64,000 nucleotides of DNA, from NCBI GenBank assembly GCA_965223105.1, contig OZ244987.1:3782001-3846000 (forward strand). The letters run 5' to 3'. This DNA comes from JABDMH01 sp965223105. GTDB taxonomy: Bacteria > Bacteroidota > Bacteroidia > Chitinophagales > Saprospiraceae. Shown one piece after another: positions 33,140-41,509 of this stretch; the stretch's first letter is position 1; each line of letters begins with the position of its first letter. The translations under genes and the position numbers were made by a program. The notes under the pieces are model-generated. The model saw only the letters and a list, made by a program, of their open reading frames with translations, was not told where the DNA came from and did not search any database.

Positions 33140-34294
33140 ATGAATACTCAGATAAACACAAAACATATCACTCAATACTTAGATGATCAAGAGGAATCGA
33201 TGCTCGATTTTGTCAAAGGATTGGCCACGATCGAATCTCCATCAACATCACCTAAAAGTCAAGAACCAATATTAGCTATACTTGCCGATCACTTTCGGTC
33301 TATCGACTATTTGCCCTTTCGTATCAGGGGTAACATGACTGGGGGTTCTCTTTTTGTCCGGCCTCGTTCACGGCTGAAACTGCGTCCAATCCAACTGCTA
33401 ATAGGGCACTCTGACACCGTTTGGAATATTGGTACTTTGACGAAGATGCCCATACATCATAAAGATGATCGCCTCTCAGGACCTGGTGTCTATGATATGA
33501 AGGCCGGACTCACGCAGATATTTTACGCCCTTAAGACCATCCAAAAAAACAACTTGAAATGTGCTTTGACACCTATTGTCCTGATCAACTCAGATGAAGA
33601 GATCGGTAGTCGAGAATCAAGTAAAATAATCAAGAGGTTAGCAAAGATCAGTAAACGAGCCTTTATCATGGAACCGCCTCTGGGATTAGAAGGTAAACTA
33701 AAGACAGCCAGAAAGGGTTTAGGTCGCTTTACACTGCATATCACCGGAGAGGCTGCTCATTCGGGGTTGGATCCAGGCAAAGGAGCAAGTGCAATCATTG
33801 AATTGGCGAATCAGATCCAAAAGCTATTTGCCTTGAATGATCCCGATCGTGGTGTCACGGTGAATGTGGGTATGATCGAAGGGGGCGTATCAGCCAATGT
33901 CATAGCTCCGACAAGTAAGGCTGTGATTGAGGTTCGCGTATTAAATCAGGAAGATGGAGAACAAATCACAAGAGCTATTAAGGGGCTTCAGCCCACCTTA
34001 AGTGGCACTAAGTTATCTATTGAGGGAGGCATGGGTCGGCCACCCATGGAACCCACAGCAAGAAATCAACAACTATGGGAAATGGCTAGAGAAGTGGGCT
34101 TACAGCTGGGTCTGGTATTGGAGCAAGGTGTTGCTGGTGGTGGATCTGATGGGAATACAACCAGTCAATTCACAGCCACACTGGATGGATTGGGTACTCC
34201 AGGTGATGGTGCCCATGCTGCTCATGAATATATTTATACCCATGCATTGAAGGAGCGAACTGCTCTCCTGACTCTATTACTCCTGCAGCCCTGA
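33140..34294 (+). CDS. M20-family metallopeptidase (glutamate-carboxypeptidase-like)
   Basis: From the ATG at 33140 this gives 384 aa. A frame back to 33053 overlaps the upstream gene and adds nothing family-like. The di-zinc ligands of M20 peptidases are visible: His90 in LLIGHSDTVW, Asp119 in GPGVYDMKAG, catalytic Glu153 and Glu154 in INSDEEIGS, Glu178 in MEPPLG, and a C-terminal His in GDGAHAAHEYI. The dimerisation insert starts at GEAAHSGLDPGKGASAIIE. It resembles carboxypeptidase G2 and likely cleaves an amino-acid or dipeptide amide. It lies between a flavin reductase and a P-loop protein. Confidence 0.88.
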   Translation: MNTQINTKHITQYLDDQEESMLDFVKGLATIESPSTSPKSQEPILAILADHFRSIDYLPFRIRGNMTGGSLFVRPRSRLKLRPIQLLIGHSDTVWNIGTLTKMPIHHKDDRLSGPGVYDMKAGLTQIFYALKTIQKNNLKCALTPIVLINSDEEIGSRESSKIIKRLAKISKRAFIMEPPLGLEGKLKTARKGLGRFTLHITGEAAHSGLDPGKGASAIIELANQIQKLFALNDPDRGVTVNVGMIEGGVSANVIAPTSKAVIEVRVLNQEDGEQITRAIKGLQPTLSGTKLSIEGGMGRPPMEPTARNQQLWEMAREVGLQLGLVLEQGVAGGGSDGNTTSQFTATLDGLGTPGDGAHAAHEYIYTHALKERTALLTLLLLQP

Positions 34295-34310
34295 TCTAAA
34301 AGGACCAGCC

Positions 34311-35336
34311 ATGAAAAGGAAGTATATTTTCACTTCGGTATGTCGGATCAGTGATCTAGCAGACCGCCCGTTTCGTGTCAAATCAATGGCAAAGAGAGAT
34401 TGGTCTACGGGCGACTACGTCCTTTGTGAAATCACTCGCTCCTCCCCCTCCAGTTTTTTTAAGGCCGAGTTGATCGATGGCAGGATGAGTGACGTAATGG
34501 CAGGTGATCACCTGGTTGGTGCCCTGGGCATAAGACACGCCAGCCTGGAGGCCACCGGTAGTTGGGAGGAGGTGGGTCGCGATAGACGTATGCACCTATT
34601 GACAGCTGCAGGCCTCCTGGGCAAAATAACTTCAAAATCGTTGTTTCTGCCTGAATTGATTGAAGTGAAATACCTGGGGCATGTGACCAGACAAAACCGG
34701 GTGATGAGTATGCGAAGCTTTGTTGAAAGGCTCACAAGACAGCCACTAAAAACTCCCGTCATCCTTATTGTAGGCACTTCGATGTCGGCTGGAAAAACTA
34801 CGGCAGCAAAAGTACTGATACGCCAATTGAGAAAATTGAACTATGCTGTGGTTGGTGCAAAACTTACCGGAGCAGGTCGATATCGGGATATTCTGGCTAT
34901 GAAGGATGCCGGTGCTTCGACGATCGTGGACTTTGTAGATGCCGGTTTACCATCTTCGATCTGCACACCTGAAAGCTATACCAGCGCATTGGATCACATG
35001 ATTGCTAAAATAGAATCTAGCCGGGCTGACGTTGCAGTGATCGAAATTGGCGCATCGCCATTAGAGCCTTACAATGGAAAATGCGCGATTGCCGCCATTA
35101 GATCCCAAGTAATTTGCACCGTCCTTTGTGCCTCAGATCCGTATGCAGTCTTGGGTGTCATGAAGAGCTTTGATCTAGAGCCTACATTCGTAAGTGGTCC
35201 TGCCGTGAATACATTGGCTGGCTCTGAACTTATTAAAAAATTGACCGCTGTCAATACGCTCAATTTACTAGATCCGTCTGATCTTACACCCACATTGGCA
35301 TTGCTTCGCAACTGTTTAACTCAAATAATGCAATAG
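34311..35336 (+). CDS. P-loop NTPase resembling the DUF1611 C-terminal domain
   Basis: In this 341-aa protein, residues 1-140 form a beta-rich domain (TGDYVLCEITR, GRMSDVMAGDHLVGALGIRH, GSWEEVGRDRRMHLLTAAGL). Residues 145-341 form a P-loop domain with Walker A GTSMSAGKTTAA (155-166), AVVGAKLTGAGRYRD, DAGASTIVDFVDAGLPS and VAVIEIGAS. The second half resembles the P-loop part of DUF1611 proteins, which are linked to D-amino-acid and dipeptide metabolism. The N-terminal domain differs from the standard DUF1611 N-terminus as I know it. It is co-transcribed with an M20 peptidase, so a ligase, acyltransferase or kinase acting on an amino-acid-like substrate is possible (inference). Confidence 0.65.
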   Translation: MKRKYIFTSVCRISDLADRPFRVKSMAKRDWSTGDYVLCEITRSSPSSFFKAELIDGRMSDVMAGDHLVGALGIRHASLEATGSWEEVGRDRRMHLLTAAGLLGKITSKSLFLPELIEVKYLGHVTRQNRVMSMRSFVERLTRQPLKTPVILIVGTSMSAGKTTAAKVLIRQLRKLNYAVVGAKLTGAGRYRDILAMKDAGASTIVDFVDAGLPSSICTPESYTSALDHMIAKIESSRADVAVIEIGASPLEPYNGKCAIAAIRSQVICTVLCASDPYAVLGVMKSFDLEPTFVSGPAVNTLAGSELIKKLTAVNTLNLLDPSDLTPTLALLRNCLTQIMQ

Positions 35337-35777
35337 GATTCGTTGCGAAGCCATTTATGCCAAAACTTGCCAGCACTTTGGTAAAGTGAGACGCGATTTT
35401 TGCCAGGCTAGAGACAGGACCAAATCTGGGAGATCTCAGAGCAAGAAATCGAGAGCTATGGCCACTTATGTTGACACAGCAGCTCGTCAGTAACAAGCAG
35501 TCTCAATAAACAACGGCAGTCCCAGATATCCCCTTTCTTTCAGACAAAAGACCATCCCCATATTGTGAAAGGCGGTCAGATAGCGTGCGTCTGGCAAAGA
35601 ATCATTGAATAATTGCCATACCAAGCGAAAAACATCAGCAGGAATAGAAGGGATGTGATCCGAAGGCTTCAAATCGGTCACAAAGATCAAGGTCTCTAAT
35701 GATTATTGTCATCCCATTATCGATAAAAATTTAAGTCATTGAAAGGATGTCATTCTGAGAAATATATTTTGTTTTAA
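35337..35777. other. Intergenic region upstream of the Mla operon
   Basis: This 441-bp stretch contains two short minus-strand open frames (35284-35496 and 35487-35690). The second reads like protein but has no family match and no start signal. A TATATTTTG near 35762, just before the mlaE-type gene, is close to but not an exact -7 element. Confidence 0.4.
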
Positions 35778-36539
35778 ATGACCGGTATACAAGCGTTTCT
35801 ATACGAGACAGGGCGAATATTTCAATTTAGTTTTCAATTTTTTCGAGAACTGTTCAGACCTCCTTTTGAATTCAGAGAATTCTTTAGGCAATGTTATGAG
35901 CTTGGCAATAAATCGATCCTTTTGGTTGTCATTACTGGGTTTATCATGGGGGTAGTATTAACCCTGCAAACACGCCCTACTATGGTAGAGTTTGGAGCTG
36001 AAGCCTATATGCCTTCAATGATTGGAATTGCAATCATCAGGGAAATTGGACCTGTCATAACCGCTCTCATTTGTGCAGGAAAGATCGGCTCCAGTATTGG
36101 TGCAGAACTTGGCAGCATGAGGGTTACAGAACAGATCGATGCAATGGAAGTATCAGGGACTAATCCTTTCAAATACCTGGTGGTTACGCGGATTTTGGCG
36201 GTTACGTTGGTGCTTCCTCTCCTAGTGATCGCAGCTGATACCGTTTCATTAATCGGATCATTTCTTATGGAACACAGTAAAGGGCAAGTATCTTTCACAC
36301 TATATTTTTCAAAAGTATTTCAAGTATTGAAATTTGGTGACCTAGTCCCTTCAATCATTAAATCATTCTTCTTTGGTTATGCCATTGGTTTGGTGGGTTG
36401 TTACAAAGGGTATACTTCAAGAAAAGGCACTGCCGGTGTAGGTCGTGCTGCAAACTCGGCAGTTGTGATAGCTTCTTTACTGCTTTTCGTGTTGGATTTC
36501 ATCGCCGTTCTGGTAACAGACATTTTCTATGAACTATAA
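35778..36539 (+). CDS. mlaE: MlaE-type ABC transporter permease
   Basis: This 253-aa protein is an MlaE/YrbE permease: ILLVVITGFIMGVVLTLQTR, IGIAIIREIGPVITALICAG, GSSIGAELGSMRVTEQIDAM (the EQ loop that contacts the ATPase), SGTNPFKYLVVTRILAV, and a C-terminal GYAIGLVGCYKGYTSRKG. About five membrane helices are present. Together with the next two genes it forms the inner-membrane core of a phospholipid transport system between the membranes. The order permease, ATPase, MCE protein with short gaps is the usual Bacteroidota arrangement. Confidence 0.93.
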   Translation: MTGIQAFLYETGRIFQFSFQFFRELFRPPFEFREFFRQCYELGNKSILLVVITGFIMGVVLTLQTRPTMVEFGAEAYMPSMIGIAIIREIGPVITALICAGKIGSSIGAELGSMRVTEQIDAMEVSGTNPFKYLVVTRILAVTLVLPLLVIAADTVSLIGSFLMEHSKGQVSFTLYFSKVFQVLKFGDLVPSIIKSFFFGYAIGLVGCYKGYTSRKGTAGVGRAANSAVVIASLLLFVLDFIAVLVTDIFYEL

Positions 36540-36577
36540 ACGTCCAAAAACGGTATCCAGTCTAGTAGTAAGCTATT

Positions 36578-37384
36578 TTGAATACGAATGAATACATGAA
36601 TAAGCTGACTCACAAAATTGATCAAGAAGCTCGCGAAGACAGTAATCGGGGTGAACCCGAGATCCTGATCTCAATAAAAGGATTATACAAATCCTTTGGA
36701 AGCAACCATGTATTACAAGGATTTAATATGAGCTTGTATGATGAGGAAAATTTAGTGATTATTGGTAAATCTGGTTCAGGCAAATCGGTACTGCTTAAGT
36801 GTATTGTCCGACTGATTTTACCTGATGCTGGAGAAGTGACTGTTCTGGGACATGAGGTGCAGCAACTCTCCAAAGAAGAAATGGACCTCCTTCGTGCCGA
36901 TGTCGGCTTCCTCTTCCAGGGCAGCGCACTTTACGACTCGATGACAGTTCGTGAGAATCTAGAATTTCCTTTGAGGAGACATCGGGAAAGGATCTTGACC
37001 ACAGACATCAATGCCCTTATCGTCGATACCTTACAGAGTGTTGGCCTGGCAGAAGCCATAGACCTTATGCCAGAGGAGTTATCGGGAGGAATGAAACGCA
37101 GGATTGCCTTGGCCAGAACCATCATTCTTCGGCCAAAGATCATATTATATGACGAACCCAGTAGCGGTCTTGATCCCATTACTTCAAAGGAGATTGGCAG
37201 TCTCATCCTCAACATACAGAAGAAGTATAAAACTGCATCACTAATTATCACCCATGATATGGATTTTGCCAGGAGCATTGCCAATCGGGTCATATTATTG
37301 ATCGATGGTATTAATTATGCCACTGGCACATTTACTGAACTCGAAAAGTCAGATGACCCAAAAATTGTAGCATTTTTTAAATAA
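36578..37384 (+). CDS. mlaF: MlaF-type ABC transporter ATPase
   Basis: This ABC ATPase of about 268 aa has Walker A GKSGSGKS, Q-loop VGFLFQGSALYDSMTVREN, signature LSGGMKRRIALARTI, Walker B KIILYDEPSSGLDP and switch ITHDMDFARSIANR. The 'FQGSALYDSMTV' stretch is typical for MlaF. The frame opens with TTG at 36578; an ATG at 36596 is an alternative that costs six residues. It powers the lipid transporter formed with the genes at 35778 and 37401. Confidence 0.93.
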   Translation: MNTNEYMNKLTHKIDQEAREDSNRGEPEILISIKGLYKSFGSNHVLQGFNMSLYDEENLVIIGKSGSGKSVLLKCIVRLILPDAGEVTVLGHEVQQLSKEEMDLLRADVGFLFQGSALYDSMTVRENLEFPLRRHRERILTTDINALIVDTLQSVGLAEAIDLMPEELSGGMKRRIALARTIILRPKIILYDEPSSGLDPITSKEIGSLILNIQKKYKTASLIITHDMDFARSIANRVILLIDGINYATGTFTELEKSDDPKIVAFFK

Positions 37385-37400
37385 TTAAAAGCGACTATAC

Positions 37401-38435
37401 ATGTCTGAGCAAAAAAAGAGATACATCCGTTTAGGGTTATTTGTAATAAGTACTAGCGCATTATTGATCGTGGCCATTTATCTCATAGGCAATAATAAAA
37501 ATCTATTCGGCGCCAATTTTGCGATCAGCACAATATTGACAGATGCGGGCGGACTGCAGGTAGGGAATAATGTACACTATGCCGGCCTTAATGTAGGCAC
37601 CGTCGATAAAATATCTATGATCAGTGATTCAACAATTAAGGTTGACCTAAAAATTGCCGAAAGAATAAGGCCTTATATTAAGAAAGATGCAGTTGCTCGA
37701 ATTAGTATCGATGGCATTGTTGGCAGTACCTTGATCAACATTGTGCCAGGAAGTGGAGAAGCGGCAGAAATTGAAGAGGGAGATGTGCTAGAATCAGCGA
37801 GTCTCCCCGGAACCAGTGATTTAATCTCTACTTTGGGCAACACCAACCTAAATGTCGCCAAATTTGTCGAGGATCTACTAGAGATCTCAAAATCAATTAA
37901 AGAAGGTCCTGGCATGGTAAATACACTTATTGAGGATCCCAACGCTGCTTCAGATCTGGTACTTACCGTAAGAAATCTACAGCGAGCATCAGAAAAATCG
38001 ATCAGTATCCTTTCTAAACTGGAATCTGAAGTATCGGCACTGGAACACAGCAAGGGACTGATTCACCAACTTGTTAACGATACGGTTGTCATGACCAACC
38101 TAATCCAAATGTCAAAGTCTTTACATCAAAATTACACGGAACAGCTCAGTCCCCTTATCCATAATTTGGAAAAAAGTGGAGAACATATCGCTAAGTCCGC
38201 ATCAGACCTTGTGGAAATACTAGATTCAGTGAAAAATTCGGAGGGGACCATTCATCTACTCCTCTACGACACAAATGTAGCTAGCTCAACAGCAAACACA
38301 CTTCAAAATCTGGAAGAAGGTACTGCTAAATTTAATGAAAACATGGAAGCCCTTAAACACAGTTTTCTCACCAGGAGATATTTCAGAAAAATGGAAAAGA
38401 GAAAAAACCAAGAGGAGAAAATTGACAAAAATTAG
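37401..38435 (+). CDS. mlaD: MlaD-type MCE-domain protein
   Basis: This 344-aa protein has an N-terminal membrane anchor (LGLFVISTSALLIVAIYLIG) followed by one MCE domain (about 40-125: ILTDAGGLQVGNNVHYAGLN, VGTVDKISMI, ARISIDGIVGSTLINIVPGS). After that comes a long helical region of about 200 residues that could form a periplasmic tube or stalk. MCE proteins bind phospholipids as hexamers. It follows the ATPase by 16 bp. It is longer than E. coli MlaD, as is usual in this phylum. Confidence 0.92.
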   Translation: MSEQKKRYIRLGLFVISTSALLIVAIYLIGNNKNLFGANFAISTILTDAGGLQVGNNVHYAGLNVGTVDKISMISDSTIKVDLKIAERIRPYIKKDAVARISIDGIVGSTLINIVPGSGEAAEIEEGDVLESASLPGTSDLISTLGNTNLNVAKFVEDLLEISKSIKEGPGMVNTLIEDPNAASDLVLTVRNLQRASEKSISILSKLESEVSALEHSKGLIHQLVNDTVVMTNLIQMSKSLHQNYTEQLSPLIHNLEKSGEHIAKSASDLVEILDSVKNSEGTIHLLLYDTNVASSTANTLQNLEEGTAKFNENMEALKHSFLTRRYFRKMEKRKNQEEKIDKN

Positions 38436-38484
38436 GTCAGGACCTAACAACAATCATAAAGGCAGCAATGCAATTTCACTTTGA

Positions 38485-38668
38485 GGGTACCTCTAAAACC
38501 CCGTTCGTGGATCGGACACCATGGCTTCGCCATTTGTTTTTTGAATCTTTTGAATTTATACTTCGTTGAATTTCAATCACGTAACTACGGCTATGCTCAC
38601 TCAATTCGCCTCGTCTAAATCCAAAATATTTCAAAACCGATCTCACTCAGAGGCTATTAGAGGTACCC
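38485..38668. repeat. Repeat family copy B (184 bp) with perfect 12-bp terminal inverted repeats
   Basis: GGGTACCTCTAA at 38485-38496 is the exact reverse complement of TTAGAGGTACCC at 38657-38668. The interior matches copy A at 22349 almost base for base and copy C at 62554 apart from its insertion. It lies 49 bp after the mlaD-type stop. No coding capacity and no clear target duplication. Confidence 0.9.
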
Positions 38669-38713
38669 TAGATTGATTCAAGATTTCATGATAGGAAAAA
38701 TGCTGAAATCAAC

Positions 38714-39391
38714 ATTGCTATAAAACCTTGGTACCTGCTGGTCTGCATCTTCTGTTCAAGTTGTGCTCCCCGTTATCTCGCTCCGAATTTCAGATCAAAA
38801 ACCCATAATCATCAGATCATAGCCATCTTGCCAGTTCAAATGATTTATAGTGGTAAGATACCGGAAGATTGGACCCCGGAAGACTTGATGAAAATTGAAG
38901 AAGGGGAGAGTCAATCTTTCCAAATCTCACTTCATAGAGCAATCCTTAAGAGCAGCAGTACGAACACCCGCGCCTTACGCATAAACATCCAAGATTACCG
39001 TGAGACACTTAGGATGCTGAAAGAGCATGAAATAAACATCCACCAATCCTGGCAGAACTCAGCACCAGAATTGGCAGAAATTCTGGGTGTGCAAGCTGTG
39101 GTGAAAGCTCGAATTGAAAAGGCAAGATATATGTCTGATTTGGCTTCTTACGGGATTGAAGTAGCATCGCACCTCCTGAATTTGGTAACAAATTATTATC
39201 TGTCTCCATTATTGCCATTCGGTCATGTATCAAACGAAGTGGATGCCGAATATAGTTTGATAGATGGTCTTGATGGATCCATCTTATGGTCTACTTCTTT
39301 TCGGCAAGCTGCAGACTGGAGAGAACCGGCTCATGAAATCATCGATCGCATCAGTCAGAAAGCAGCCAAGAGGTTCCCATATCGTAAATAA
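38714..39391 (+). CDS. Lipoprotein of unknown function with disturbed start
   Basis: The frame encodes PVQMIYSGKIPEDWTPEDLM and continues to FPYRK. Read upstream, the same frame gives KPWYLLVCIFCSSCAPRY, a good lipoprotein signal with Cys at 38762, but no ATG. The only nearby ATGs (38688 and 38700) are in another frame and read MLKSTLL before a stop at 38721. A single-base deletion near 38703-38723 would explain this; use of a rare start (ATT at 38714, used here) is the alternative. The body includes ELAEILGVQAVVKARIEKA and the hydrophobic stretch YYLSPLLPFG. It lies after the Mla operon and a repeat. Confidence 0.55.
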   Translation: MAIKPWYLLVCIFCSSCAPRYLAPNFRSKTHNHQIIAILPVQMIYSGKIPEDWTPEDLMKIEEGESQSFQISLHRAILKSSSTNTRALRINIQDYRETLRMLKEHEINIHQSWQNSAPELAEILGVQAVVKARIEKARYMSDLASYGIEVASHLLNLVTNYYLSPLLPFGHVSNEVDAEYSLIDGLDGSILWSTSFRQAADWREPAHEIIDRISQKAAKRFPYRK

Positions 39392-39627
39392 CCTGGAATT
39401 CTTTTTTCTTCTGAGTACTGTCGCTCATGTAATTCAAGGTGGGGGAATAGTGGTTTCATTTCATCCTCCCTCTTGCTGTAACCATTCATGTATGGCTTGT
39501 AAGCCTCCTGCTTCAAATGATCTAAAAATTCACTTTTGAATGTGTGATTAGTCACTAACCCCTTTGCCAGATATCATTGCCTCCAAAGGCAAAATGCAAA
39601 ATATTGAGTGTTAAAATTAAATAAGTT

Positions 39628-40500
39628 ATGAAAACTTCAAATCTAATCAAACTGCTCCTCTTGTCAGTCGTTGGAATGAGCATTCCACTAGCGGCGCAAA
39701 TCGATCTACCACCTCAAAGTCCGATGGCCAAAATTGTCCAGCAAGTTGGTTATACAGAAATTGATGTGGAGTATAACCGTCCCAGCAGAAAGGGCCGGAT
39801 GATTTTTGGTGAATTGGTTCCCTACGGTCAAGTATGGCGTACAGGTGCAAATGAATGCACCAAGATTACTTTTTCTAAAGATATCAGCCTGGAAGACCAC
39901 AAAGTCAAAGCGGGTCGCTACGCCCTTTTTACGATTCCGGGTGAGGAAGAATGGACAATCATCCTGAATAAGAACATTGACGCTTGGGGTACAAGGGATT
40001 ATGATCCCTCTGATGACGTATTGAGGTTTAAGGTGAAACCAACGAGCAGCAGCTACCACTTTGAGACCTTTACCATCGATGTAGGAGAACTTACCACCAC
40101 AAGTGCCACCCTGCAACTCATGTGGGCCAATACCATCGTCAGAATCCATCTGGGCACTGATGCCGACGAGCACATTCTGGCTGAAATTGATCGCAGGTTA
40201 GACAACCCTATGTTACATCTGGGCAATACTTATTTTGCAGCAGCCGCTTACTATCTGCAGACCCACCGCGACATTGACCAAGCACTCGAGTGGGTTGATG
40301 AGGCCATCAAAATAAATGGTAAGAATTGGAGGTATCTCCATTTGAAAGCTGAGATTATGGCGGAACGAGGCGAGTATCTTCAAGCTATGAATTTGGGCCG
40401 AGAGGCAGCTTCTATTGCTCGTGAAGATGGCAAACCTGATCAAGCCAAAATCGCTGAGCTTTCCATAGAAAAATGGAAGAAAATGTCTAGAGCTAAGTAG
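39628..40500 (+). CDS. DUF2911 protein with TPR-like tail
   Basis: This 290-aa protein has a signal peptide (LLLLSVVGMSIPLAAQ). It carries the DUF2911 core: PPQSPMAKIVQQVGYTEIDV, YNRPSRKGRMIFGELVPYGQ, VWRTGANECTKITFSKDI, AGRYALFTIPGEEEWTIILN. A helical C-terminal part (about 200-290) has TPR-like spacing (QALEWVDEAIKIN, YLQAMNLGREAASIA). DUF2911 proteins are secreted and frequent in Bacteroidota, with unknown role. The gene is monocistronic, with its own terminator. Confidence 0.9.
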   Translation: MKTSNLIKLLLLSVVGMSIPLAAQIDLPPQSPMAKIVQQVGYTEIDVEYNRPSRKGRMIFGELVPYGQVWRTGANECTKITFSKDISLEDHKVKAGRYALFTIPGEEEWTIILNKNIDAWGTRDYDPSDDVLRFKVKPTSSSYHFETFTIDVGELTTTSATLQLMWANTIVRIHLGTDADEHILAEIDRRLDNPMLHLGNTYFAAAAYYLQTHRDIDQALEWVDEAIKINGKNWRYLHLKAEIMAERGEYLQAMNLGREAASIAREDGKPDQAKIAELSIEKWKKMSRAK

Positions 40501-40528
40501 AGGACTTGAGCGCTTTTCATGCGACAAT

Positions 40529-40562
40529 CAGACCCGAGTCTCCGCTCGGGTCTGGCTTTTTG
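40529..40562 (+). terminator. Rho-independent terminator of the DUF2911 gene
   Basis: CAGACCCGAG (40529-40538) pairs perfectly with CTCGGGTCTG (40545-40554), followed by GC and five T residues. It lies 29 bp after the stop. Confidence 0.9.
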
Positions 40563-40663
40563 GCAATCACATCAGACGCTAATCTCAGGACCTTTCGAGC
40601 AACAAAGAGGAAAACTTACTCGTGCAAGGATGAAATACTAGAAGGAAGGAAACCAATGCCTTT

Positions 40664-40933
40664 CTAAGTGAGCCCAATAAGTATTGCAGCCAAAGCCCCC
40701 AAGATGACTAACCACCTCAATAAGCGAAATAATCCAGGGTGATGGACAGAAATGCTGACAAAGGATTCGACAAAGAGAATGACAAGCAATGATAAAATGA
40801 TCGTCAAAGCAAACCCCTCCTCAATTCCTTCAGATAATTTGGCAAATAGGGCCACCGAAATAGCCAGCAAAGTGTAGATCTTCGTATTCCAACTAAGTTC
40901 ATGATGTAGCTGCCTTGGACTTTTTCGTTGCAA
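40664..40933 (-). CDS. Small membrane protein, unknown
   Basis: This 89-aa protein has three hydrophobic segments: YTLLAISVALFAKL, ALTIILSLLVILFVESFV and FRLLRWLVILGALAAILIGL. The basic N-terminus (MQRKSPRQLHH) points to the cytoplasm. The composition is typical of a real inner-membrane protein, but no family was recognised. It lies alone between converging and minus-strand genes. Confidence 0.5.
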   Translation of the reverse strand: MQRKSPRQLHHELSWNTKIYTLLAISVALFAKLSEGIEEGFALTIILSLLVILFVESFVSISVHHPGLFRLLRWLVILGALAAILIGLT

Positions 40934-41509
40934 ACCAAAATTTTCCCAATCTTATTCTATTCAGCTTCTCTGTACAATGACACAGATCACACGTAGTAAT
41001 GACTATAGGATCTCCCAAAATCCGGAAGTCTACCACGTTGGCATAAAAGGTACCCCTTAAATAAATCTCTCTGGTGCGGGCCTGAAGATAACATCATAAA
41101 AACTGGGTCTGTTATCATTCTCAGCTTCTATTCTTATTCTGGAGAATTGAAAGCTCTTGATGGGGGGATCTCCTTCTACAATATGTAATACTAGTGAGGC
41201 TACTCCGGAAAGTGCCATTTTCATAAAAAGAGCCTATTTTGGATGAGATTTTCACTTTTTCGAGATTGGGTGATGCCTGAGTATCAGCCGATTGAGAAAA
41301 ATGGCCTGTCCCGTCGAAGCCTTGGCGTAGCGGGGAAAGATCGCCAAAAGAGCCATTTTTGATTTGGCGACCTTTTCGGAGTATCCTCACTAGTGCATAT
41401 TTATATCAAACCATCAACCAGCATGGGATCGAGAAACATATTCGCAGCAAGGAAAAAGGCGATGAGAGCAATAGTAAAAAATTCTACTTACGGCAAGTCA
41501 ACGTAAGAT
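40934..41509. other. Intergenic region with an inverted-repeat element
   Basis: This 576-bp stretch holds the element at 41190-41394. The minus-strand open frame at 41121-41390 lies almost wholly inside it and is regarded as spurious. Confidence 0.5.
41190..41394. repeat. MITE-like element, 205 bp, with roughly 28-bp imperfect terminal inverted repeats
   Basis: The left end reads ACTAGTGAGGCTACTCCGGA and the right end, reverse-complemented, reads ACTAGTGAGGATACTCCGAA, with a few mismatches. Both ends start with ACTAGT. The interior has short inverted segments. A similar solo end lies at about 626-655. Confidence 0.65.

Noticed and set aside
35487..35690. 67-codon minus-strand frame (PSIPADVFRLVWQLFND) upstream of the Mla operon
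   Set aside because: The composition is protein-like, but there is no recognised family, no ribosome-binding site and no neighbour on that strand. It could be gene debris; support was too weak to annotate.
41121..41390. 89-codon minus-strand frame
   Set aside because: It lies almost wholly within the inverted-repeat element at 41190-41394, so it is explained by the repeat.
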